From the NCBI GenBank assembly GCA_014529385.2, contig CM043963.1, forward strand, positions 102,280,912 to 102,344,911: DNA of 64,000 nt, read 5' to 3'. The translations under genes and the position numbers were made by a program. Below, one piece after another: positions 12,101 to 21,039 of this stretch (positions are counted from its first letter, which is position 1; every line of letters begins with the position of its first letter). Source of the DNA: Adiantum capillus-veneris (taxonomy: Eukaryota; Streptophyta; Polypodiopsida; Polypodiales; Pteridaceae). Below the pieces are notes generated by a model that worked only from the letters and a program-made list of their open reading frames with translations, made no database searches and was not told the origin of the DNA.

Positions 12101-13247
12101 CCAAAAACCAACGAGGACAGAATTGGTTTGTAGACTGAAAAAGGCACTCTATGGCCTCAAGCAAGGTTCAAGGCAATGGTATCAAAAATTCGACAAATTC
12201 ATGTAATCTCAGGGTTACTTTAGAAGTCAAGAGGATCACTGCTTATACACAAAAAGGTTGAACGATGGTTCTTTAATCATCTTGATCTTGTATGTAGATA
12301 ATATGCTTATCGTAGGCAAATCAATTGAAGAAATCAATCAGTTGAAAAAGATGCTAAGCACTCAATTTTCCATGAAGGATTTGGGACATGCCAAACACTT
12401 TCTTGGTATGCACATCAAGAGAGACAGGCAATGTGGAATTCTTGAATTATCTCAAGAAAAGTACATTCACAAAGTATTGCAACGTTTTAGTATGTAGGGG
12501 GGGAAGTCATTGAGTACCCCAATGCAAGCATACTCCAAACTTAGCAAGGAAGACTCTCCCAAGACAGTGGCTGAGAAAGAGGAAATGGCGAAAGTACTAT
12601 ATTCTTCAGCAGTTGGCAGTTTGATGTACGCTATGGTAGCCACAAGAGCAGACATTGCACATGCAGTGGGAGTGGTTAGTAGGTACATGGAAAATCCTGG
12701 CAAGAAGCATTGGGAAGTAGTGAAGAAAATCCTCAGATATTTGAAAGGTACAGCTAGCAAGTGTTTACGCTTCGGAAACAGTGATGCATCTATTGTAGGT
12801 TACACGGATGCGGATTATGCGGGTTGCGTGGATCGTAGAAGATCCACATCTGGCTATGTGTTCATGTTTGCTGGAGCAGCTATCTCTTGGAGATCGTGTC
12901 TCCAAGATTGCACGTCTTCATCTACCACTGAGGCAGAATATGTTGTTGCATCTGACGCCAGCAAGGAAGCCATATGGTTGGCTCGTCTAGTGGGAGATTT
13001 GGGCATTCACGAGGTTCTAGTACTACATTGTGATAGTCAGAGTGCCATTGCTTTGGCAAAGAATCCAGTGTTTCACTCAAAGTCGAAACACATAGAGGTC
13101 AGATACCATGTCATACGAGATGCATTGGCTGGCAAGCGTATCGAGCTTGTTAAGGTTCACACTGACGACAACCCCGTAGATGCTCTCACAAAGAGCCTAG
13201 CCTCGGAGCGATTTACACATTGTATAGAACTTATGGGTGTAGGATGA
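9170..13247 (+). pseudogene. copia Gag-Pol polyprotein (gag, protease, integrase, RT, RNase H), disabled
   Basis: The likely start ATG is at 9170. A run of eight A's (9265-9272) causes a one-base shift, after which one frame holds from 9288 to the natural stop at 13245. Seen in order: gag; CCHC knuckle CYYCHKKGHYKKEC (about 9912-9953); protease ILDSGAGFHVTP (Asp near 10224); GAG-pre-integrase HSRLGHIS...CEHCLYGK; integrase core HSDLCGPMP and DDSTRKVW; RT with YGLKQGSRQW and LYVDNMLIVG; RNase H with TDADYAGCVDRRRSTSG and SKHIEVRYHVIRD. The RT box reads YVDN instead of YVDD, which should abolish polymerase activity. In-frame stops are TGA 11325, TAA 12204 and TAG 12495, the last in RFSM* where Gln is usual. 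Confidence 0.92.
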
Positions 13248-13318
13248 AGCCTCGGCAATGCTTCATCAATTTTGTATAGACTAACTATTCTAATGCCACT
13301 ATTGGCCACCATGACCTT

Positions 13319-13330
13319 CAAGTGGGAGGT
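13319..13330 (+). promoter_or_regulatory. polypurine tract of the copia element
   Basis: AAGTGGGAGGT immediately precedes the 3' LTR. This is the plus-strand primer site typical of plant copia elements (AAGTGGGAGAT type). Confidence 0.8.
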
Positions 13331-13539
13331 TGTTGGGGTGTAGGCCAGGTGGCCGTGGGAAACCACCCTTGTACACTTGATTTCTCCTAATCAATATAGG
13401 GAGAAAAAGAGGAAGGGTTGACCTCTTCTCTTTCTTCTCCACTAACCCACACAGTGGTTTCCTGTGCATCTCCCCCTTCCCTATTCTCTTCTTCCCCCTC
13501 TCTTGCACACACTCTGTACACGCACACGCGTACTCATCA
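13331..13539 (+). repeat. copia 3' LTR
   Basis: 209-bp partner of 6325-6533 with no indels and five substitutions. The target duplication ATAAT follows at 13540-13544. Confidence 0.93.
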
Positions 13540-13544
13540 ATAAT

Positions 13545-14778
13545 GATCATCAAGAATCAAAGGAATGAAGCACTGAGAGCTGCAGAATGGGCTGAAACAA
13601 TGCTCAAAATGAAGCGGGTGGAATTCAACTCCCTGTTCATTCTCCATAAAGCTTTGAAGGATTCTCTTACTGAAAGATACATTTATAACAGCTTGACCGA
13701 AATTCTAAATCCAGCAGGCAATGCTATTTTTTATTTAGAAAATTTGAAGTCCTTGATGGAAATTATGCAGAGTGATTTGTAGGACAAAGTGACAAAGTAC
13801 AATACTACTCTGATGAATCAAGCCATATTGGATTATATTGAGCAGCAGACTTCTTCGGATGAAGCAGAAGAAGACAACGAAGATGAAGACAAGGAGGACG
13901 GAGCCGATAAGGAGGAGGATGACTAAGAAGAAGAGCATACAAATGATGATGATGATGCCCCACCGCCATCTCCACCTCCAGGATCTGGAACTGGTGGTAC
14001 AGGGCCAACTGAAGGAGGCCAGTCATAGCCAGACTAGGCAGGCCAGAATGAGGGCTAGCAGGAAGGCCATAATGAAGGGCACCAGTCAGGTAATCAGCAG
14101 ACTGAAGAATAGCAGCCCGGTCACATTGGGAATCAGCCAGCTGATCAGTCCCAGCTCAGTAGGGAGGCTAAAGGGAAAATGAAAGTGTAGGATGAGGGAT
14201 CAACTATACTGATCTTCAACATTCTTTGCAGCTTATTACCCTGAACAGGCAATTGAGACATCAACAGGCCTCCGTAACCAAAAAGTATCTGGAGGATGAT
14301 GATCTCCTGTCTGATTTGGAACGATTTCAGAGGCTGTATGTTGGAGCCAGGGAAATGGTGAAGCATTGGAAATCAGCGGCTTTCCATGATAAAGAAGCTT
14401 GTTGTTTTCCTGCGCATCCTAGTACAATCCAGCTGCTGGAAAGAGTTCCTGAATGGATACTCACTGTTGAAGAGAGAGTGACCAACCCACACTTGCAAAG
14501 ACAGTCTACTGCAGATTGTCGCTCTCTTGCCCTGGAATTAGAACTTTTGTTGGGAAACAAACCAACTTACAGATGTATGAAGGATGTTAGGGAACAGCTA
14601 AAGGAAGTTTTGGTGCAAATGCAAACTGCCAGAGGAGTTTTGGATCAAAGAGTCGGAGCCATTCTTGAGGATCAGACAGCCACTAGGAAAGGACCTCAGA
14701 CTAGAATGTCAGTCGGAGCACAGGCAACTGCTCTCCGAAAATTGTTCCAGCTAGTGAGAATCGCCAGAAAGATGATGC
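13545..14778 (+). pseudogene. extra 3' coding region of gypsy element, part 2 (acidic and Gln-rich)
   Basis: After removal of the copia insert and one ATAAT copy, the frame of 6035-6324 continues directly into 13543-13782. It then passes through a run rich in Asp/Glu (about 13855-13930) and in Pro, Gly and Gln. This part contains TAG or TAA at 13780, 13924, 14026, 14035, 14056, 14113 and 14188, almost all in a Gln-rich context. A helical, Leu/Gln-rich segment follows (14226-14778; FQRLYVGAREMVKHWKSAA), reaching the MITE. Protein family unknown. The length and single orientation argue for a real, once-translated product of the element. Confidence 0.5.
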
Positions 14779-15034
14779 CTCGGGGGGTTCACCGTTCAGT
14801 ACCCTCCTATATAACGTGCGTTCGCAGGGTATTAAAAAAATCCCTCTTTTAACATGTCTTAATGAATACATTGACCCCTTATTTTAGGAAAATTTTCCAA
14901 AATTGAATATAGAAACCCCTTATTTTAATGTATCTCTGTTAAATTGACTAAATTTTTTGTATTTTAAAACCCCTCCTTTCAAACTCACGTTATACATTAA
15001 CATGATTACATAGTGCACCCCCCGAGGATGATGC
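14771..15034. mobile_element. 248-bp MITE (14779-15026) with 8-bp target site duplication
   Basis: The insert starts CTCGGGGGGTTCAC and ends GTGCACCCCCCGAG, terminal inverted repeats of 14 bp with one mismatch. GATGATGC stands on both sides (14771-14778 and 15027-15034), an 8-bp target site duplication as made by hAT-type transposases. A second inner inverted pair (ATAACGTG / CACGTTAT) lies inside. The interior is AT-rich, has no ORF, and so depends on a transposase supplied elsewhere. It interrupts the extra coding region of the gypsy element, whose sense frame continues on both sides. Confidence 0.8.
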
Positions 15035-15791
15035 AGCAAGAGAACCAGGCTGTTCTCAATTTTTTAGAATTTGTGTCTGATTCTCCAGTTCTCTTGTATG
15101 CTTTTCTAGCAAGAGAGACGGAGCTGCCAAGATTCTTTCCAGCACTACATCCTCAACATCCAGAACCAGTTGATCGCCTTACATACTTCAAGATTACTGA
15201 TGAGCTTCAGGATTGGTATGAGCGATCGATTGTGGAATGGAAGACTTGGCAAACGCTGTTCAATGATGCTCTCCAAATCAATGATATTCACGCACTGAAA
15301 GAGGAGATGCATAGGATCCGGATGTGTATGGGTCAGTGGAAGATTCAGATCAGAGGCTTGACCAAGATTACTAACCAGCTGTGCTGCTACTGCAACTTAC
15401 TGTCGAATCTTCTAAATTGCCTGAAAAGGATATTGCAGCTAAGGCGGGGCTGGCACCACAGTATATGGAGATGGCTGAGATTCATTTCGAAGCTCGACTC
15501 AAAACTAATCAGCCTCTTCCAGAAGGATGGATCCATACTGCTTCACATTGTCATAAGCTGGCCAGAACCAAGATTACCAAGGGCAGGCGTACACTCTATG
15601 ATCCTGACACCAAAACCTATCATTCCCTCGCGCCTTATGAAGTAGAGATGATCACAGAAAGGCGAAATCAGCTTGAGCAAAAGGCCATTTACCAACTGAT
15701 TCAGAAGGAGAATGCTGGTACTGGGACTTCTCAGGCGCCCTCCAGGTCAAAGGGCAAACGGAAGACGGTCCGATGGAAGGATACTGGGTAG
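15035..15791 (+). pseudogene. extra 3' coding region of gypsy element, part 3 (C-terminal)
   Basis: Beyond the MITE the coding signal resumes as MQQENQAVLNFLEFVSDSPV, runs to about 15380, and shifts frame into 15381-15791. The end is a basic tail (SRSKGKRKTVRWKDTG) followed by TAG. Together with parts 1 and 2 this makes roughly 790 codons downstream of integrase, far longer than a normal integrase tail. I recognise no conserved domain. The composition is mostly helical, and a Tyr/Trp-containing stretch (YERSIVEWKTWQTLF) looks structured. Confidence 0.5.
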
Positions 15792-16560
15792 TTCCATCTC
15801 AGAATTCAGTGGCGACTTTTCTTCCTCAGCTGGAAGGTAGAGATGAGAGATCTACCTTGGCCTGATGAGAGCTCTACCTTGGCCTTTTCAGCTGCCTCTC
15901 GCAATCTTTGAATGGCCACTCTGTCAGTGGTCAAGCCCGATTCCCAACATCAGAACCAGACGGTGGATTTTTCAGTCTCACATCAAAATCAGATAGGGAA
16001 ATTTTTCAAAATTTTTGGAATCTTGCCAAAATTCAAGAAAGAAGGGAAGGATGTAGACGGCTGGATAGTTTCACTATGTGGGAACGTTCTCTTAGGAGAT
16101 GGGCAACGAATTACTCAGTAGTTACTATGGTAATTACTACAGTAAACCCGAAGTGTATAAATAGGGCCCATTACATTGTAATCGGGTTGATAATTGTTAT
16201 CATTTCGGTTAGCACTTTGGCTACACTTGTACTTGAGAATCATTGGCAGTGTTGTCAGTTGTACTCTCTTTGTAAATCATATTCGCTGTAATCTTTATCT
16301 GTAATCCCAATCATGGCAGATATTCCAGTTACACTTACTTCTCGTCCAGTATTGTGAATCTGAATATGAACATTATTTCCAGTACATAAGTCTGATTCTT
16401 ATTCCAGTATCCAAATTCTAGTCTAGTTCTGATTTATGTCCAGTCTACTGTCTGATATCTTCTCACACTAGTATCTGAAATCTTCTAACACTGGAATTAG
16501 CTGTCTCAAGAGATCAGCTCCAATTCCATCATACTGACGGGAGCAAAGCGAACCTCGAAC
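15792..16560 (+). repeat. probable 3' LTR of the gypsy element
   Basis: Noncoding sequence after the last stop begins with a purine-rich tract (about 15829-15850) and a 21-22-bp near-tandem duplication (gagatctaccttggcc-type, about 15846-15885). It then holds a TATA box (16156-16164) and an AT/CAGT-rich stretch expected of R-U5. This matches LTR organisation, but the 5' LTR is outside the window, so neither edge can be fixed by comparison. Coordinates are estimates. Confidence 0.5.
16156..16164 (+). promoter_or_regulatory. TATA box of the putative gypsy LTR promoter
   Basis: TATAAATAG is a canonical plant TATA box, in the middle of the putative LTR and followed by GGCCC. It is in the sense orientation of the element, as expected for the start of the genomic RNA about 30 bases downstream. 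Confidence 0.55.
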
Positions 16561-18790
16561 CCCGACGGCCTCTAAAACAGCGGGGACTGAATGGCGCGCC
16601 TCGAGCCTGTCATGGTAAAGCAAACAGGGGGCACCACCTAGCTTCAGCGGCTAGGACGCAAACAACACACCACCATAACAAAGTTTTCATCCAAGAGAGA
16701 TGGATTCTTGGGAGTAATGATGAAAAGGAAAGGGAATGAGATCAAGTGAGAGAGAGAGAGAGAGAGAGAGTGAGGGAGGGGGTATAGCGGCTTAGTACTT
16801 AGGCATCACAAAAGGATGGCGAATCCGCACACCCTTCACACATACACAAGCTCACTCCAAAACACAAGACTAGGTGGCGATTCCGCACACCTCCCATGGG
16901 CAAAACATTGCAAGAAAACATACTCACAAAACCTCAAGCTTTATTTAGAGAATTAGGCGATGAAATGGGGAGCATAGGGTAGGGGAATGAGAAGGGAGAG
17001 AGTGGTAGAGCACATGGCGGATAGGTGGGAGTTGATGGCGAAGACTCGCACGAGGGTTATGGCCATCATCCTTCATTTAGTTGCCCTTCATCTTCCATAG
17101 CCAAGGGTGTAGAGGTCATGCTCAAGACAAGCATGGTGATTGCGGTGATGGTGATGGTGTGGGTGTGTGTGTGTGTGCACTAGGCACACACATTGCATAG
17201 TGTGTTCTTTGGTGATGTTGTGTGTGTATTTAGTGTGATGGTGACCCCTCTTTATAAAGGGGAGGAGGGGGGAGGAATTATAGAATTTAGAAATGAAGAA
17301 ATCATTATCTACATAGGCCATGTGACTGTGGGCCCCACTTGTCTGGCTGTGTGTATATGTGCCAGAACAGCAGTCTCATGAGAGAGAGATGGGTTGATGA
17401 AAAAAAGTGAGAGGTGACATGGAGAATAAAGTAATTACAAGATTGGAGAGAGGGGAGTGTGTTCAGAGGTGAATCTGTGTGCAGATGTGTGTGAACACAA
17501 GAAAAATCAGGTAACCACCGGGTGGGGATGGGTCTGTGGGCACCTTTTTCAGTGAAACTGAGTGTGTGTGAGTGTGGGGGAGGTTATTTAGCTACAAGAC
17601 AAGAGACATGGCGCCCTTTAGAGAGAGGGGGGGGTATTTGGGTCATTGGATATGATAGGAGAGAGAAAGAGGGGGTGGGGTATACTATTTTGGAAGATAG
17701 GGTAAGTTGCATGTGAGTTAGGGTGCATTATTGGTGAGAGGTGGGGTAGCTTGAGGGGAGAGAGAAAGGAGAAAGGACAAGGGGAAGAGAGAGGGGGTTG
17801 ACCTTTTGAGTGGAGGAGAGGAAAAGGGACACACGGCAGGGCAACAGTGAAGAAAAAGGAGGCAAGGTGGGGATGGGCTACCCCATAGGCATGAGGTGGC
17901 CTATTTTACCTTTCTCATATATTTACATAATCATACTTTATTTTTTTCTTACTTTTTCCAATGCCTTTTATCACTTCCTCCATAAGAGGGGGTTTTCATG
18001 GGGTGGGGACGAGAGAAGAGGGGTATGGGAGCTTGGCTTGTGAAAAGCCCCCATCAATACCTCAGAATGGAGGTAGACATGCAATGTGCAAAGTAATCCC
18101 TCAAACAAGGAGCTGTTGTGAAGAGATGTTGCGCAAGAAGCACAATAAAGAAGCTCTTCTTAATAGCACTCTATAGAAGCAGCGAGCACTCTCGCACTGC
18201 GCACAACACAAAACGATGGCTACATTTACAACCATAACTATTTATCTATACTAAAACGATGGCTACAGTATGTAATTGTTTATATATTTGTGTGTATATA
18301 TATATTTGTTTATGTATGTATGTAGGAACTAAGTATGGGAGCATAGCACCTGAAGGTTAGACGCTTCCTCTTGGGTATAGTCCTTTTTTAATTGTGGTGT
18401 TGCGGTCATTGATCCACTCATGCATGGATTACCGCAATGTACCTTTGGTTTTACCACGGTTGAGACTGTGATGATATCTAAAGAGGTGCCACTTGACGTT
18501 TGGCACTACTAGCCGCTTAGGTCTACTAGTATGTATATATAACTACGTGCTTGTGTGCTAATATACTTGTGTATGTATTTATAGATGAGTGAGTAGGAGG
18601 AAAGCTAAATCTCGTACTACCCTTTGTAATGTAGATATCACATGAGAGACCACCTAGTGGGGACCAGCCATCTAGCTCTTCTTTTGGTCGGTTCACATCC
18701 CGCCCGGGGTGGACATCGCCTGTAGTGGACCCGAGTCTTGAGGCGGTGAGAACAAACAAATAAATAAATATTGTTTCTGGCTAGTTAACC
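16561..18790. other. unassigned intergenic DNA rich in purine runs and GT/GA repeats
   Basis: No gene is supported. There is a (GA)n run near 16748-16771, a (GT)n run at 17158-17178 and a strongly purine-biased plus strand from about 17380 to 17870 (many GAGAGA and GGGG runs). The near-repeat ggcga(a/t)tccgcacac occurs at 16817 and 16876. The short open frames here are composition artefacts. From 18180 to 18790 the DNA is AT-rich with TATA/TGTA runs and nothing recognisable. Confidence 0.6.
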
Positions 18791-19383
18791 CTCAATCATG
18801 AGTGTCATAGATTTATTTTTGTTATTTGCAGGCATGGCCATCCTACACCTACTCTACTCAGGTTCCTCCATTGGTCGTAGATACAAACCTACAACGGGCT
18901 CTCTCTTTACAAGACTAGTACCTCCATTCAACGGAGGGCTTGTTTGGCCGCTACACTCTACAACAGCATGTGACCTACAGTCTTTCTCCGCAATCCACAC
19001 CATGGGGGAGTTTGGGAGGGACTCCTTACCTCTAGAGCCTCGCACCGACGACACCTCAGTCTATGGCCCCTTCTTATTGTCCTACTCCCGACCCCATCAC
19101 AGGGTCCCACTCCCATGGCATCACAGGGTCCTACACCACTCCATTCCACTTCTGCTTTGCCAGAACACCATCGACAAACTTCCTCTAGCGGCGCGCTTCG
19201 ATTCTCGTCTCAAGGCAGCAAGCGTCGAGAGAGATGAAGCGGCGGTGGATCTTGTGGCTTCACTTGTTTTGGTAGTGGCAGGGAAATGGATGACCTATTT
19301 TAGAGCGTGCCATCCCTGAGCAGAGAACAAGAATAAAGACGCACCCATGCCAGACACGCATGGACACTACTACAAGGTAAAAT
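18791..19383. other. unassigned region with a 173-codon open frame
   Basis: An open frame runs 18798-19319 on the plus strand. Its product is Pro/Arg/His/Leu-rich, starts with a short hydrophobic stretch and shows no motif I recognise. The frame contains repeated segments (CCCACTCCCATGGCATCACAGGGTCC-like pairs near 19090-19130, cut short here), which suggests noncoding DNA read by chance. I do not call a gene. Confidence 0.3.
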
Positions 19384-20185
19384 ATGGCGGGGAGGTGGAC
19401 GACACAGGGCAGGGCATTTCGATGCCATCTTCAAATTCTAATACATTCAACGTATAAGAACTGTTTTGGAAAGTTTAGAGACCAACTTCCCGATCATACA
19501 CGCTACATTGAGGAGACGAACTACATGCTAGATTTCCAAATGCCCTCGATCAACATTTTTCACAACAATGGTTGGAGGGCTACATAAAAACATTTTTGAA
19601 AAACATGCAGTCCAGTGTACGGTGCGCAGCAGCCAACCAAATTAAAGATCCAGTCAAGAGCTATCGAGGTTGCAACATGGCAGATGCGGAGTGGGAGTGG
19701 GCAATGCAAGAAAAGAGCGATCAAGCTCCGACGAGCTCATCCTATAGACAACAACGTGAAGCTCGCACCAAGCAAACTCCCACACACTATGGCTCAGGAG
19801 GCAAGGCAGCTTGGAAGGACAAATATGTAAGATTGATTAAATTATAACCTAAATTGGTGATTATAAAGATTGTAGTCGATGATTTGTTATTATCATTGCT
19901 AACTTAGGAAATTATCACTCTTACTCGACCAACCAGAGAGATGGTCAAGTATCAGGAGCGCCATACAGAATTTGATACTTGGTGATGGTTGTTCGAGAAC
20001 AACCACATCTCTCGCAATCAATTCGATGCAGCGGTTGGATCACTACAAGCAGTAAGTTTAAACAAGTAATTTTGTATCAATTGTTTTGAGCTGTTGATAA
20101 TTGTTTAATTTGGTTTGGGTTTATGTAGAGTCAAGGTGATCAAATGTACGTGCCTCTGGATGACGATGAGGGCGAGGAGGATTAG
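19384..20185 (+). pseudogene. intron-containing, transposase-like relic (weak Ptta/En/Spm resemblance)
   Basis: Coding signal runs 19384-19826 (one frame shift near 19575), 19908-20051 and 20129-20185. The gaps are small introns with good borders: GTAAG at 19827 to TTAG at 19907 (81 bp), and GTAAG at 20052 to TGTAG at 20128 (77 bp). The joined frame ends in an acidic tail (PLDDDEGEED) before TAG. The segments RTKQTPTHYGSGGKAAWKDKY and TRPTREMVKYQERHT resemble in layout the plant Ptta/En/Spm transposase-associated domain (xKQTxTHxxGxKxxA then PTRxE), but only weakly. A TGA at about 19982 falls in DTW*WLFE, again where CGA would restore Arg. Confidence 0.4.
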
Positions 20186-20783
20186 ATAGAAAAATATTTG
20201 TCCAAAATTTTGTAAAGTCCCAATGTGGCACAAGGTATATACAATTATATAATTTTATTTGTAACTTTTTTAAATAGTTGATCTTTTGCACATTAAATTG
20301 TCAAGGTAAAGTAAATTCAATTTCCATTTTTTGGTTTTTTTTGGTTTGCTGGTATACTCTTTTAAAAAACAATTGATGTTTCATTGTTTTATGCAAGTCA
20401 AAAATAAAGGTGCTCATGGGTGGCCCAAATGAGCATCTTTATTTTTGAATGGCCGTTTAATGGTAATTAGCACGGTAATACCAGCAGCAACATACGCGAT
20501 AATAGTAGCAGGTATATTATCGTGCTTATTGTTCCAAACCACTTTTGCGTTATGAACCGCGATTATTGTTGCGCGCGTAAGTCTTTTTCTCTCCATTTTT
20601 CCTTCGTTTTTTCGCGGCAATGTTAGCGGTTATAGACTACTCCTCTGATAGTATATGGTGCAAAAACGGGGGGCACATCATTCGTGGACCGTCAAATCTG
20701 ATGGCATCGGGGTGACCCAAATTTACAAATCCCCTCGCATTTACTATATGACATACTCAAATCCCCTTATTATTTCAATGAAC
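20186..20783. other. unassigned AT-rich DNA
   Basis: No supported gene. A G-rich tract (cggggggcacatc, about 20668-20680) followed by AAATCCCC/TTATT sequence recalls the ends and interior of the MITE at 14779-15026, but I could not define two termini. Confidence 0.4.
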
Positions 20784-21000
20784 GCAAGCGGGCGTAGTGG
20801 TTAGAGCACAATGGCTTGTGGTGGGGAGGTTGTGGGTTCGAGACATGGAGTGCGGCCCGCCCTGAATTTACAAGCCTACCTAAATTTACTTTTCTCCCCA
20901 AATGTACCAAATGTCCCAAATTTACATATGTGTATAGGACGGACAAATCACCTCAGTCGTTGATCCCCTCCCGCCATGCCCGTGTGAGATAGTGTGGAGG
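20784..21000 (+). mobile_element. tRNA-derived SINE-like element
   Basis: GCGGGCGTAGTGGTTAGAGCA (about 20788-20808) resembles a tRNA 5' half with an internal A box. GGTTCGAGAC at 20834-20843 is a close match to the RNA polymerase III B box, at a normal distance. The rest does not fold as a complete tRNA, and the 3' part has no tRNA acceptor stem. This combination is the head of a tRNA-derived SINE. The 3' end is not clear, and no poly(A) tail or target duplication was found. Confidence 0.55.
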
Positions 21001-21039
21001 CCCTTCTAGGAACAAATTTGCTCAAATTTACTTCACATA

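Larger units (their letters stand above)
6325..13539 (+). mobile_element. complete Ty1/copia LTR retrotransposon with 209-bp LTRs and ATAAT target duplication
   Basis: Two direct repeats of 209 bp (6325-6533 and 13331-13539), each TG...CA, bracket an internal region with a primer site, a gag-pol frame in the copia order (gag, protease, integrase, RT, RNase H), and a polypurine tract. ATAAT occurs at 6320-6324 and 13540-13544. The two LTRs differ at five positions (four C/T, one G/T), about 2.4%. The insertion splits the extra coding region of the gypsy element. The polyprotein has one frameshift and three in-frame stops, and the RT active site is changed, so this copy is not autonomous. Confidence 0.95.
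1..16560 (+). mobile_element. Ty3/gypsy LTR retrotransposon, 5' end outside window, interrupted by later insertions
   Basis: The order gag, protease, reverse transcriptase, RNase H, integrase on one strand is that of Ty3/gypsy elements. A long extra coding region and a probable 3' LTR follow. The 5' LTR and primer site lie left of base 1. The body is split by a whole copia element (6325-13539) and by a MITE (14779-15026), and the gypsy reading frame resumes exactly after each. Frameshifts are visible near 130, 420, 1910, 3840, 4110, 4770, 6120 and 15380. In-frame stops are numerous and mostly at glutamine positions. The element is dead as it stands, and its insertion predates both nested elements. 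The right boundary near 16560 is an estimate. Confidence 0.85.

Noticed and set aside
18798-19319. 173-codon open frame as a gene
   Set aside because: No recognisable domain, contains short internal repeats, unusual Pro/His/Arg composition; recorded only as an unassigned region.
20784-20870. Functional tRNA gene
   Set aside because: A and B boxes are present but no full cloverleaf with paired acceptor stem can be drawn; SINE head is more likely.
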